A stretch of 64,000 nt of DNA from Isoetes taiwanensis (Eukaryota > Streptophyta > Lycopodiopsida > Isoetales > Isoetaceae): assembly GCA_021234155.1 (NCBI GenBank), contig JAJEKV010000018.1, forward strand, positions 17,861,213-17,925,212, written 5' to 3'. How positions within the stretch are numbered: the first letter of the stretch is position 1; every line of letters starts with the position of its first letter. This document shows, piece after piece, positions 45,620 to 58,480 of the stretch. The notes under the pieces were generated by a model. The model saw only the letters and a program-made list of their open reading frames with translations, had not been told where the DNA came from and did no database searches. A program made the position numbers and the translations under genes.

Positions 45620-46990
45620 TCAGTAGTAAGGAACGGTGTGCATCCACCGCCCTTAAGTATAGACCCAGATGGAAATATGATGAAAATAAGGATCTGAAAT
45701 CTTGAACTTTGATTGTGTACTTTCTACGATTTACGAATATCTTTGGGCAAAGAAGCAAACACATGATCTTCATTTTCTATACATTGCATAGCGCAGGCCT
45801 TGCAAGTCCTTTCCTCAATAGGGATTTTGTGCCATCTGCCTGTCTCAATAGCTAATCTATGGGAACTGGTTCTGTAACGTGCAATCACTTGTTTCAATGG
45901 TCTCGGGATGTCCGAATCCAAGTATCCCTGGCTGCCCTGTTCTAGAGTCTGATTAATATAGGTCTTGTAATGATGCATCCGGCTACCAGGGGAGGACCAT
46001 AAATTTTCATTGGCCAGCTGAACTAGCAGAGTGCGTGCATCAGATTTGTTCTCCGGCCAGTTTGCTTCTGTCACGCCCCATCTACCTGCCCAATTCATCA
46101 GATCCCGATACCACCCTTGCTGCTCCGAATTCACCATTGCTGCATGGGATAATCTGTCCGGTGCCTGCTTTTTCAACCTGTTTACAAAATTGATGGCTTG
46201 GAACAAAGCCTCCACTTCCAGCGGGAGCAAACCTGTTTCGGCAAGCAAGATTGCATATGGGTTTTCTGCACGTTTTCAATTTGATTCCAAAGCTTTTTGG
46301 AGATATTCGGCCCCCAAATAGGTGAACCATAAAGGGTGACTGTTTGCACCAATGTTTTGAACAGAATCTTCTTCAATCCCCAATTATGCAATGCTGCCTT
46401 GGAACACCTGTATAACATACCGTATAGTGCAGATTTGCCGCCCGTGACTCTATTTTTGATGCATTCCTTCCAGTTATATTTAGAGGAAAAATCTATCCCT
46501 AAATATCTCAGAACATTCTCATTGTTCGCGAACTCGCTTCCACCATACATGAATTTTGGCCGATCCCTAGTTCCAAAGATCATAACCTTTGATTTTGAAA
46601 GATTTACTTTCATTTGTTTAGCAGCACTAAATGCTTCTAGGCTATCCAGGTGGCATTGTAAGACTTTCTCCTTGTTTGCCATCAAAGCCACATCGTCTGC
46701 ATACATAAGAAGTTGAACTATGTATGAACCGAGTGGTGTACCTGCTAAGGATCTCATTCTGAGCCATTCCTCAAGTTCATCTATGAATAAGCCAAACAAA
46801 GTGGGGAAAGCGGGCATCTTGGCGCATAATCGATGGTGGTGTTTTTTGACCAAATCATTCACATCCCAGCTCAGTTTAATGAGTATCTCGAGTACAAAAA
46901 GTGAGATTTGCGCCTCTTTATCTCGATGGGAACTCGAGCGTGCCATTCGCTCACCTAGCTCTCACCGAGATCGGGATCAAATGCTTTGGA
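45620..46990 (-). mobile_element. Non-LTR retrotransposon, RT and C-terminal zinc-binding part
   Basis: Minus-strand frame 46946-46182 contains the catalytic motif YADDVALMA preceded by LFGLFIDELEEWL, then NLSKSKVMIFG and VLRYLGIDF, and later LYGSPIWGPN. This is the RT palm C-half and thumb of a non-L1 (Jockey/CR1-like) LINE. After one frameshift the frame 46248-45724 continues the protein and ends with CKACAMQCIENEDHVF, a C-x2-C...H zinc-binding motif also seen in the LINE at 49343-49800. The 5' half is missing or decayed beyond about 46990. It follows Helitron C by only about 15-100 bp. Confidence 0.82.
46182..46946 (-). pseudogene. LINE reverse transcriptase, catalytic half
   Basis: The longest open stretch of a mobile-element protein in the window: 254 codons uninterrupted. 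YADD supplies the two catalytic aspartates, and the following GTRDRPKFMYGG and LGIDFS segments are typical RT blocks 6-7. The upstream finger domain with the first catalytic Asp is absent in frame, so it cannot be an active enzyme. The good reading frame suggests a younger insertion than the L1 copies at 4.6-13 kb. Confidence 0.85.
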
Positions 46991-49194
46991 GAAGTCAATA
47001 AATGCAACGCATGAGCACGCTTAGGGGCCTTTGCCTTTTTCGACAAGCACTCGAGATCAAGGGCATGATCCAAAGTGTTATGCTCTGCTAAATCCGCTTG
47101 AAACCGACCGCTTTTTGTTTTCTTACGCCCAAGAACTAAGTTTCTTTTCCATTGGAACTCGATATTTAGGAGGTTTTATCGAGCATAAAGCATTCAATTA
47201 CAAGAATGATAAGGACCTTGGACGTGGTAAGGTGTTAATATTTTCCTCTAGCGTAATATCATAAAGTGATCCTCGATAACAATTGCTTAATTATGTGCAT
47301 AAATTTTATTGTCTTTTTTTTTTTCTCTTCTTATTTATTATCAAGTTTCAATAGTGTCTTTAATACCGTCAGTTCAAGATCTTTTTATTCCATGGTTGTA
47401 TCTTTTATTCCATGGTTGCAGAGGGTTCAATCCCCTTAATAAAAGACTTTGGGTTAGATTATTCTTGTTGATTTAAAGACCTATGAATATTCAGTGGTGT
47501 TATGGAAGACCTATAATATAGCCTATGGTGTACATATCATTTTGTAAATTAATTCTACTTGTCTCTGTCATCCGCTTTCCTCATTCGCATTGTCTTTCTC
47601 GTTGCCTATATATAGTTACCTTCTTGCCTAGCCTTTCAAATAAATCTTCTACTCATGAGGGACATGTAAGCACTTTTTCGTTGGCTTTATTTACTTTCTT
47701 GCCTAGCCTTTCAAAAAATCTTCTACTGTAAGGATTCATGCAGTTGGCATGATTGTAAGAATAAATCAAGATTGAGCATGCATGCGAAATCAAAGTGGAT
47801 CATAGGATTCAATACACGTTGTTGGCATGATTGTCTTGCCATTGGGAACTCAGTTTGCATTGCAGGGGGTGTCTTTGAAATCCTTGAGATCAGAAATTGC
47901 TATTGCGAATGCTGTGGTATGTGGAGAGGCATGACTGGAGCTTGCACGACCTACTTTTTCCCACAAAGGAAATCAAAGGTACAATCTTCATGGTGCAGCT
48001 GCTTTACTCCATTTCCTCAGTGATTTAAATGAAACACTTTAGGCCAAAATACAAATGGCTATGCTGGATGCTATGGTATGTGGAGCTTACATGCTTCTGG
48101 TCTGCTGGACAAAATATGCTTTCTTCTTGGAAGTATTTACAGAGCACACCGAAGAATAGGACCCTCAAATTCTCCATCATTCTGTTTATTCCTTCTGTTG
48201 CCCTTTCTACTTTCAAATGCTATCATGAGCAAGGTGGACGATATATGGCAAGCGTCCATCACTACAGTCATGAAAATTGTGAAGGTTAGTAATAAGCCAT
48301 TATTTCGTGTTTCCATTACATCTTCCATTCATGCCCATGTGATGTTAATTCTTAGCAAATTTCTGTAAAAATATATAACTTGGAGCTCCTAAGCCCTTCA
48401 AAGAGGCATTGACTGGTCACAATGTCATGATAAGATTATGGATGAAGAAGTATGATTCTGAAAAATGTAAAAGCCTACAAAGAGTACTAGTCAAAAACAT
48501 AAAAATGTGTCAGAAAGTATTGTTTAATGTTTATTGTTTTTAATGTTTAGGATTGTTTGTTATTGCACTTTCATATACAATTTCAAATTAATAGTCTTGC
48601 TATGTATCTTGTTAGATGCAGCGGAATGAACAAGGGGAGAAGATGAAACACCTGATCTTTAAGGGACTGCCATAGCTGCATAGGTTTAGACATCACATTT
48701 GCATCGTGCATATTCAATTTCATTTTTCTACGAAATCCTATGGCTTGTTATGTTAGTCTGTTACATGCCAGATGGAGAAGACATAGTATGTGTATTCGAA
48801 GTTGGTGGCAGAGTCTGTTTGTCTGCTTCACCTATGGCCAGGCAGCTCATGCAGATTTCAGATGGACATTATGAATCCACTACATACTCACATCCGTTGC
48901 ATGTTAAAGTTTGACATCAAGAAGATTACCTTCTTCAATCAAATTTGAAACGCCTACACTCTCTTCCTTTGGATTAAGCAACCGGGCTCAATCACTTTCA
49001 TCCTGTTCTTAAATCAAATTCGGCTGCCTACACTCTTTTCTACTGGATTAAGGAATTGGGCTCAATCAAATTCGTTTGGTTATATGCTCAAAAGCGTTGC
49101 AGGTAGATTGAACATTATTTTTCCATGTTTGTTATCTAGGGTAGAGAGATGCAACAGGAAACTATGTAAAGAGAAACTAGTTATCCTTGAACAC
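46991..49194. other. Unassigned sequence with exon-like pieces
   Basis: 47790-47985 (plus) is an open Cys-rich stretch (GNSVCIAGGVFEIL, then NCYCECCGMWRGMTG) bounded by a possible acceptor and a 'caaaggaaatc' end. 48078-48300 is another open stretch (AHRRIGPSNS, then ASITTVMKIVK before 'gttagt'). These may be exons of one host gene, but I cannot identify it. The motif 'tcttgcctagcctttcaaa' occurs twice (47621 and 47697). Confidence 0.35.
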
Positions 49195-49342
49195 TTGGAA
49201 GCTTAAAATAAGATTGTAAGCTGATAACCTATTATCTGATGTAATTGAACATGTATTTGCGAACATGTATTTGCATCCTCAAAAGCTTAAGATAATCTAT
49301 TATGTGATGTAATTGAAGATATATTTGCATCCTCAAAGCTTA
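49195..49342. repeat. Minisatellite interrupted by a LINE (left part)
   Basis: Units of about 63 bp with 'gcttaagataatctattatg', 'tgatgtaattgaa' and 'atatttgcatcctcaaa'. The array resumes at about 49803-49865 after the LINE insertion. Confidence 0.7.
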
Positions 49343-49802
49343 GAAGGAAGGAAGGAAGGAAGTTTATTTTACGTCCAACTAGGGCCGAGGCCTATGAGAG
49401 ACCTGATGCAAAAAGCCAAAAACCCCAACACCAAAAACAAACAATGTAATCAGACAAAGAGAACCCTACTAAGGGATGAAAACCCCCACTTGGGAGGAAA
49501 AACCCAACAAGAGGCTCTCAAAACCATGCCTTCTTAAAAGCAAGTTGACGGCCGAACTGCAGGATGTAAGCCGGATTAAGCAACCATAGGTGAATCAATC
49601 GATGGAAGCTCTTGTGAACATCTAAGATTAGTGCACCGCTTTATCTCGGACATTTGCACCTGAGGGCATGGTGCTCATCCTCTATCACGTGCATCTCACA
49701 ACACCGACATATCCTCTCCTGGAGGGATCAGGTGCCCGCCATTCACCAGAAATTGAAGAGGTAATGGGAACCCGTCCTTATGGCGGCAATAGCTCTCCGT
49801 TT
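49343..49802 (-). mobile_element. LINE 3' part with (GAAG)n tail, inserted in a minisatellite
   Basis: Minus strand: a Cys/His motif CRCCEMHVIEDEHHALRC (about 49725-49670) of the type ending the 45.6-kb LINE protein, then a 3' UTR with 'ttttcctcc-aagtgggggtttt' and 'cctagttggacgtaaaataaa'. It ends in a GAAG array (49343-49362). It is 5'-truncated at about 49802. Confidence 0.7.
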
Positions 49803-49990
49803 AAAGTTTTAAGATGACAATCCATTATGTGATATATGTGAATATGTATTTGCATCCTCTAAGCCATCCTTCACATTAGGGCATCATTACATTTACCAAT
49901 TGTTTCAGATAGGTAGTTGAGGTTGTTGCATCATGCAGTGCACTTGCACTTGTACTTGTATCATGTAATGCATCTACAAATTACTTATTT
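49803..49990. repeat. Minisatellite (right part) and short repeats
   Basis: 49803-49865 resumes the unit seen before 49342 ('ccattatgtgata', 'atgtatttgcatcctct'). 49917-49975 has repeated 'gcacttgca/catcatgtaatgcat' elements. Confidence 0.55.
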
Positions 49991-51859
49991 ACTCGTCCTC
50001 ATGCCATTTGGCCATGTAAATTATTACAACCCATTCAACTATATCATTACATATGTTTTCTACTTTGTTTATCAAGCCCTCACACAAGCAGGCTTTAGAC
50101 CCCGCCACTCAATGATTGACCATATCTTTACACTGCGGGCACTGATTGAAGACAGCCGGAACCATCGGCAGGACTTGTGTATTGCTTTGTGGACTTCGAA
50201 GGCTTTTGATACACGGTCCCCGTGAAAAGCTATGGGCTAGGCTCGTCAGCTGGGGCTGCCGCTGCACATGCGAGGAAATATACATACAGTCAGTATAAGG
50301 GAGTTGTTTTGGCGAGGAATCGACCGGCGGGCCAAGCATTCACCAGTAGTATCCGGGGTCGGGCAGGCTGCCCCCTCTCACCAACACTTTTGGCCTCTAC
50401 ATTGATCGATTAGAGCCCCGGTTTCTGGAAGCATGGGGGGATGGCATCGACTTTTGCACCAGGTCATCAGCGGCTCATCTATGCATTTATGTTGACCGGA
50501 AGCTATCACGATCTCATCACGAATTCAGGCTACGAGACAGCGCGCGTGAATCGGCCAAGACCAGTGATTCTCATATCCTCTTCCGCCACCCCACGCTCCC
50601 ACTGCGCCACATATTGGGGGGCGGTTTGTGGAGGTCACGCCCACCTACAAGTACCTAGGGGTGGAGTTCCCCTCCTCGCTCTTTAGAGGGGCCCATCCTT
50701 GGGGTCATAAGCAGCTCGAAAGCTTTATGCCATCGTAATCAACAAATACCGTAGAGCTTCCCATGATTGGGGCCATTAGTCACATCTGTTTAGACCGGTC
50801 GGAAGCTTCGCCCTTCCAGACGTGGTCGAGGTTTGGGGCATGGTCGCTCTTTGGCGACACCGGAAATGGAGCAAAAGTGCAGCATTTTGGCAACTGCACT
50901 TGGGGTGAAACCTTCACCCCCCTATCGGCATAACTGCGAAACCGATTCTTGCCGCCCGTGAGCGACCCTTGATGAACACATCGTCTATTTTTCGTAAAAG
51001 TGGTTAATATGGGTGATGCTTTGGGCTCCGCGACCTCGGGCTTTTACGCCGCGGCAATGGGCGGGCAGCGGCCGGGGCCCGCTGGAGGGGTAAGAGATGG
51101 CCGCCAGATGGAACGCGCGTGGAGCATAGGTGCGTGCGGTGGACCAGTAGGCCGATCTCGTGGCGACTACGGAGTTCGGACGCTTGTTTTGGCAAGCTCG
51201 GGACCCTTCGGCTCTAGAGTAAGGTCAAAACGGCCCATTACAAGGAGCACATCAACCGCGTGTTAGCCGGGGCCCGCCCACCGGCTTAGTCGTTCCTCAA
51301 TTTGCCGCACTCATTGACTCATTGCCTCCGACATACGGTGCCCACCCACCTTCACATCGAGGCGGACAGTGGATTGGGAGCCCGGGTGGGACAAGCTTAG
51401 TCTTTGTCAAAGCGGGTGCCATTGAGGATGAGTCCTCACACTTTCGCAGTTGCCTAGCATTGATGGTCGGATCGAGGGCCAGATACACTCCCTTAGATGC
51501 GGCGGACTTGCCCCTACATTTGTTGATGAACACAACCGGTCAAGATCACGTGCTCGGGTCGCATATCTGGGGAGGCCCGGATCCAAGGAAGCTCACTTTG
51601 CCCCTTTGGCTCGTGTGTCGGGCACTACGGAATGCGGTGCATGAGTGTATACTTCATTTGTGTGTTTTTGCATTTTGTATATTGGAATAGTTTGTCGCTG
51701 TTTGATTCTTTGCCCTGCAGTTTTCCTCGAAAACCCTTGAGTGAGGGTTTTTAATTCAGGTAGTAATCCTTCGCTTGATTTTGTATTGGGTCCCATAGAC
51801 CCATTGGTCTCCGTGGACGATAAAAATACCTTCCTTCCTTCCTTCCTTCCTTCCTTCCT
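49991..51859 (+). mobile_element. LINE with (CCTT)n microsatellite tail
   Basis: Starts inside the RT: 50060-50220 reads QALTQAGFRPRHSMIDHIFT, LRALIEDSRNHRQDLCIAL and KAFDT (the block with the first catalytic Asp; the D-F-x-KAFDT phrase is damaged). Then come ARNRPAGQAFTSSIRGRAGC and PLSPTL (50310-50400), the 'G-x-x-QGCPLSP' RT block. Downstream frames are broken. The 3' UTR matches the other copies ('ctcgaaaacccttgagtgag', 'gggtcccatagacc', 'ggtctccgtggacgataaaa'). The element ends in a CCTT array (51829-51859). This is the best-preserved member linking the RT to the microsatellite-tail family. Confidence 0.8.
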
Positions 51860-53029
51860 ACACCATCACCAAGTCTCCAAAGGGGCCAAAATTTTTGGGT
51901 TCGTCAGAGGACAACCCTCTTGTTGGAGGGTGGAGTGACATATAGAAGGCCTTGATTTGATTTGAATATAATATCCCATAAAAATATTATAAATACATGA
52001 TTGCGATTGTCCTGGGATTAGTTAGGGTTTTTATGACACTTTGTGATACTTAGATAATAGAGATTGTTTGGGATGTCTTTGACAAAGAGAGATTGTTTGG
52101 GATGATAGCTATGCAATCCCCTTCGATGATGACAAATTGGCATGGGCGTAGGGTCAGGGGCTGGGCGTCAGAATCGATGGAGGATCACAAGTTGCAGCTC
52201 CAGCCCAAGTGAACGAATGTTTTCCCTTGTTCTACCATGGATATAATTTTCCTTAAGTAAAGATCTTGATTGCAAATTTGCAAACCAATTGGAATAACAA
52301 GCTTGATCGAAGTATAAATTGGGGTTGTTGGGATTTGGGGTTTCTAGCTTGGATTTAATTATCTCGCACAAAATAAAAGCCTCTTGAAATTACTAACGCT
52401 CATTAACAGAATGTTATTAGAAAACTCATGGCACAAGAGAAATTAATATGGTCATTGAAGGTATAACGCATAAGATAACAGAGTCCATATAATGTTTGGA
52501 ATAATCGACTCAATAAGCATCAGTGCCATCGCCTACTTTTTAATTTTTCCAATGTCCATCTAACATGCATGTTATAACAGATCAGGATCAGAGATTTCTT
52601 CAAGCCAATCTTCATAATGTCATGGTATCAAATTGAAGTAATAATTTTGATTGATTGTGAAAACATGAAATTGAAGTATGATTTAAGCCACTTCACCCTC
52701 GTGCCATGGAGGGCAACCCTCCGCGGCGCAAAGACCTTGTTTTTTTTCCCCCAAGGACAAAGAATAATCGTTTTGAAACAAAATCATTGTACAATTTTAC
52801 AGATGTTTTATAAAGGTACACTTAGTGATATCCATATATTATATTATCATTCCACTTTTCATGTATATGGTCAACCATAAACATATACAAGAAATCGCAG
52901 TTGTACAATATTGTAACATTAGAGTCGCTTTAAACCTTGTCATTATATGGGACTAGGCTCATTGCCACAGCTTTTTTTTGGTGCTACTATTTGATTGGTC
53001 TTCAACATGGTTTTAAGGATTAGTGTTTT
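51860..53029. other. Unassigned sequence
   Basis: A short duplication 'gagattgtttgggatg' occurs near 52060-52100. No gene or shared repeat recognised. Confidence 0.4.
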
Positions 53030-53273
53030 TGGTCATTGCTCAAGTCTCTCTTAGAACATTTAGGGATTGTCATATACCCCATGGATCTTTGCCACGTGAC
53101 ATAAAAATAATTGCTACATATTTATCTATCTATATTTATGCATAAGCACAATAAAATGTGCACGAGCAATTTCACATACGTTTTCATGGTATAAGAATAA
53201 GCACGCATGTATTATTGTCAACATCTTGACTTTGTATATACTTAAATACGAAGTTAATGCAATTAAGTACTAA
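53030..53273 (-). repeat. Inverted-duplication block e, right copy (part 1)
   Basis: Reverse complement of about 26150-26400. It is separated from part 2 (54243-54540) by the LINE insertion at 53274-54171. Confidence 0.8.
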
Positions 53274-54171
53274 GAATAGAATAGAATAGAATAATTTTTT
53301 TAACGCCCACGGAGACCAATAGGTCATGGGACCCATACAATGGGCTAGTACAATCATTACTACTAGGATTAAAACCCCGCCCGAAAGATTTTCAAGGGAA
53401 AACCTTTGCAAAGAATGATGATACTAGACAAGCGGGGATAATGACTACCGAGGGCTCATGAATTCTGCGACGCTTTATCTAGAACCTCAAGTATGTATAA
53501 TGCCAAGTCATGCGAGTAGATGGTGCTCGAGAAGTTGTGGAAGCGTGGAATGGAATGCTAAGGTCAAAAATGATTCAGGACTATCTCAAAAGCAACCTTA
53601 AGAGTATGGCTTTCATCTTCAATAACCTCAGAATCGGCAACAGCACATAGTCTCGCTCGCAAAGAATTGCGCCGCCCCATCTAATTGCCTCAACAGACTG
53701 TGGGACCCCGTGCGTAATTGATGCAATAGCTACAAGCTTGTTCCCGACAATGAAGCAAGCAAATAAGCTTGGGGCCCCGTGCCAAGGTGGGATTTATGTG
53801 TGCATGATAATGACCAGCCACTTGGGCCAAAGTAATAGCGTCCCCATATCTTTTTGAGAAAACGACCATTGAGATATTGTTGCAAAAGCTCAAGATCAGA
53901 ACCGGCAAGCATCAAAGGTTCGTTTGCCAAAATTAACCGGGCAAACCATGTAGTGCAATGCTCTTTCCAACATCGCTTTCAAACGCCGAGGAGATTCAGC
54001 CATGGCAAGTGCAAGAACAGATACCTAACATCATCCATGTGGTGCACCTTTGCAGATATAGTGGAGATGGCGCTTCATGGCGTAATGTTGAAGAGGCCAA
54101 AAACCCGCTCTCTTGTAAAAGAATAGCATAGGGCACCGCTTGTTTTAACTCCGAGGTCAGAAGTGAGAAAG
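53274..54171 (-). mobile_element. LINE 3' part with (GAATA)n tail
   Basis: Tail array at 53274-53294. The minus-strand 3' UTR is near-identical in plan to 51715-51828: 'cccttgaaaatctttcgggc', 'gggtcccatgacctattggt', 'ctccgtgggcgttaaaaa'. Coding sequence above about 53430 is decayed. It splits block e, whose left-arm homologue (about 26150) is uninterrupted, so the insertion is specific to the right arm. Confidence 0.75.
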
Positions 54172-54242
54172 GACAACATCTATGGGATAACATCTATGGT
54201 CGTAAGGGATAACATCTATGGGGTAAGGGATAACATCTATGG
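54172..54242. repeat. Tandem 'ggataacatctatggg' repeats at LINE 5' junction
   Basis: Four copies of 'ggataacatctatgg' separated by 0-8 bases. The left-arm homologue has one ('catgttatccctta', reverse). Local duplication at the LINE 5' junction, perhaps from integration. Confidence 0.75.
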
Positions 54243-54540
54243 GCACACGTCGTCCATGAAGATGCATTGACTTCCAGATAAGAATAAAATAAATTTTTGT
54301 GTACTCAAACTACTTAGATCAAATGATCACGCCATAATGATTGGGTATCTTTTAAGCATGATGTCAAAACTTCATATATCCCTCTTAGGTATAAGAGAAT
54401 TAAATCCCATCATGTACAACTTCATAATGCTACATCTTTTAACATCGATTTGCAATTGGAAATCACATTTTGTTCTCACGTGAAATAAAATAAAATTTTA
54501 TATAAAATTAAATATTTTTATGCTATGCAATTTTATGCTA
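54243..54540 (-). repeat. Inverted-duplication block e, right copy (part 2), with empty site for Helitron A
   Basis: Reverse complement of 25815-26110. At 54507/54508 the sequence 'ttttatataaaa|ttaaatatttttatgc' joins what in the left arm are the two flanks of Helitron A, with no extra or missing base. This shows the pre-insertion state. Confidence 0.88.
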
Positions 54541-55449
54541 GTTTGATGCCTTCAAATGGTATGTGATATCGCAAAACACTTGAACCTCAATTATCAATAT
54601 GCGGGGGTAACCAAATAGCAAAATGTTACCTTACAACTTTAAGAGTGCACAAAAAAGGCGTTCCACAATTGGTGACTTAAGTTATGGTCATTCATTGCCG
54701 AACTTGCTTTCTCAACCTAGATCTTAGAGAAAACCAAGATCCAATATATATATTTGGGGTGATCTTCTTGTTTTCCATAATAGTCTATAACAATCAGTTT
54801 TACATATATGAATCGCTAATATTCTAAGAAAGTTGATCATCATCATCACACTCTTATAAAGAAGTGTTCAACTAACTCATCCCTCCTCCGTGCATGTGGT
54901 GCACCGAATTTTTTGAGCTTTATTGAGTATTCATTGTAGCATGCCAGATCTTGGCTTTTGGCATTATCCTTCATCGCCACTTCATTTGAGTTGTTTTATC
55001 CTCTCTTTGAGGCTCATACAGAGATCTTGCACATAACCAGAGACTTGGTATAGATTGTTTATCGTGGTTTTGCAATGGGTTTCAAAGATCCCTAGTGTAG
55101 TGTGGTTTCTTCTTACCACATTCACCATATTGAAGGATCGGTTCTTTCTATCATATTAAAGGGTCGTTTCTTCAAAAACCTCTATGTTCAAGACCAAGAG
55201 AGGCCTAAAAGATAATTTGCTCCATAATCCTTCAAGTAAGGCCTCCGCCCTTTGTTTTAAATGTTAGAAGCTTTTTGTGGTATAATAATTTTTATTTGCA
55301 TGAGAGGCTTATGCTATGGAGCATGCAATGCAGCCCCGAGAGACTAGAAACTTTTGGGCTTATCGCCTATAAAATGCTTTTGTATGGAGATGCATGTGTG
55401 TGGCCTATGAAATGCTTTTTGTATGTTAGATGTGTAACATAGTTTTTTT
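54541..55449. other. Unassigned sequence
   Basis: 54825-54885 ('gttgatcatcatcatcacac') repeats 40075-40115. The remainder has no recognised feature. This stretch has no counterpart in the left arm. Confidence 0.4.
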
Positions 55450-55627
55450 TTTTCAACATAGTATTTTTTTTTTTTTTTTTTTTGAAGGCATGGTTGGTGG
55501 GACTTGCACCCACCCACGCCTCCCACCCGATGGTAGCCAATTGGGTTTTGAACCCCGATGGGAATTACCACAATCCAAGGCCTTACCACTAGACCACCAC
55601 TTATGACAGGCTTTTCAATATAGTATT
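55450..55627 (-). mobile_element. tRNA-derived SINE with target-site duplication
   Basis: On the minus strand: a pol III box A-like 'tggtctagtggtaagg', a box B-like 'ggggttcaaaac' about 35 bp later, a unique body ('gtgggtgcaagtcccaccaa'), and a poly(A) tail of about 18 (T-run 55466-55483). Flanking direct repeats 'ttttcaacatagtatt' (55450-55465) and 'ttttcaatatagtatt' (55612-55627) differ by one base. The body is about 128 bp. The tRNA head is too diverged to be a working tRNA gene. Confidence 0.88.
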
Positions 55628-56335
55628 ATTATTTGTTCTACTTTTTAAATTTTATCTAAGATTTGAGTTGCAAGCCTAACTCTACTTTCTTCAAAGGTAG
55701 GGCAACACTCCATTCTTTGCATTTTATTCATGTTATTGTTATCCATGTTATGCACCCACACCCAAGATTATCTTTTATGCCAATTCCACCATGCTCTTCC
55801 TTCCTAGACAATTCAAATCAATCTGAAGAGGGAAGGAGGAAGGCAAGCCTACAATTCTAGAAAGAGGAAGAACCGGTCGATGTCGAAGTTGGATATAGTA
55901 CGTGGAATAATTTCAATGGATATCTAATTTTAATGGACATCGATGCAAAATACGTAAATCTAATGGTCGAAAGTGAAATATGATTACATGGCATACTTCG
56001 TGGCATACACATGGCATAGCTAGAATTGCAAAGAAAGTGTGCACCCAAGTTAGGCAACTCGCTAATAAAACTAGGGCCTAAACCAAGATCAAACAATCAA
56101 GTCAAATCTTAAATTATCCGCAGTACGTACTACATGGTTCGCGTTATCTATAACCAAACCAATGGTTGGATGGCCAAAGATTAGATTGCCACACAGCCAA
56201 ACATAAAGTAGAATACAACTTAGTATAATGAAAATGAGTGGTGCTAAAGTTGTGTGGTGTGCGATTAATTGTCGTGCCAAACAGGTCATTTAATATTTAT
56301 AAGTCACAAAGTAGAATACGAAGTAGTAGAATGAA
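55628..56335 (+). repeat. Repeat block, direct copy of 39290-39900
   Basis: Shares 'gggcaacactccattctttg', 'ccatgctcttccttcct', 'gattacatggcatact', 'tggatggccaaagattagat' and 'ttataagtcacaaagtagaa' with 39290-39920. It contains the empty site ('catttaa|tatttataag', about 56293) for Helitron F. Confidence 0.8.
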
Positions 56336-56861
56336 AATGGGTTGTCATGCTAAAGTTGTGTGGTGTACAAGATTTCTAGTTTATCTTGGAGAAATTTAGC
56401 ACAATTTTTAAGCCCCTTCTAGTTTGAATGAGCACAACACGAAAGTTTGTTGGTGTAGCAAATGTGGAGGCTGTTTGCCGCACTTTTTAAAACGTGGCCA
56501 ATGAAATGGACAAAATATAGACGGAGACTAATAAGCTACGCGGCGTTTTGAAATTGTCAAGTCAGTTTGAGTTTGAGCTAAGATGTGCACTGGTGACAAT
56601 TGAGTTTGTTCGGATGACGACACTGACTTGGCTGCGCAAAGCATATATAAATGGATGCCGCATTTAACTAACAAGCACAGCACAGCGCTTCTTCAAGCAT
56701 TTCATCTTTTCTGGATATTCTGAGCGTCCTTCAGCCTTTTTCTAACTAACAAGCACAGCCGCATTTAACTAACAAGCACAGCGCTTCTTCCACCATTTCA
56801 TCTTTTCTGGATATTCTAAGCGTCCTTCAGCCTTTTCTGATTTAATATATTGGCAGCGGAA
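56336..56861 (+). promoter_or_regulatory. Promoter and 5' UTR of the right peroxidase copy
   Basis: Mirror image of 22489-23020. The TATA-type element 'tatataaat' at 56644-56652 lies about 215 bp upstream of the ATG. The 5' UTR has the same tandem duplication of about 90 bp ('ttctggatattctgagcgtc' and 'ttctggatattctaagcgtc'), so that duplication is older than the gene duplication. No Helitron is inserted here. Confidence 0.7.
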
Positions 56862-58110
<1,249 letters not shown>

Positions 58111-58480
58111 CATAAACTAATGGTCATTCATTAGCAAATAGCAAACTGTATATAGATACTATAATATTTAATTTGATGCAAGGTTTTGCCATTTCTTTGA
58201 ATAGCCAACGATGTGACCTAGCAAATGCACTAATCACCCTCCGGTTTGCACCACAAAAACGATTCCCCTAGAAAAAACCCTAAATTTTGCCACTTTTGGG
58301 GATCAATTAAAAATGGCCTCAATTTACAATTGCATGCATGATCCATTTTAGGGCCCAAAATAACATGAAAATTTTCGTTTTGTTAATTTGATACTCTGAC
58401 CGATGATGGTATCTTTTAAACATTCCATAGTCCTTTCAAGCTTCATATGTTGGTCCTACAAATAAACTATTAGTAAGAGA
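58111..58480 (-). repeat. Repeat Q, inverted copy with second empty site for Helitron D
   Basis: Reverse complement of 20880-21245. 'agatacta|taatattta' at 58161/58162 is the uninterrupted target of the Helitron found at 2710-4407. Confidence 0.88.

Noticed and set aside
47790-48300. PLAC8-type cysteine-rich membrane protein exons
   Set aside because: Cys-rich and hydrophobic pieces are present, but the defining cysteine motifs of the family are not visible.
55484-55611. A tRNA gene
   Set aside because: Box A and box B are recognisable but the cloverleaf is not intact, and the sequence has a poly(A) tail and target-site duplication, so it is a SINE.
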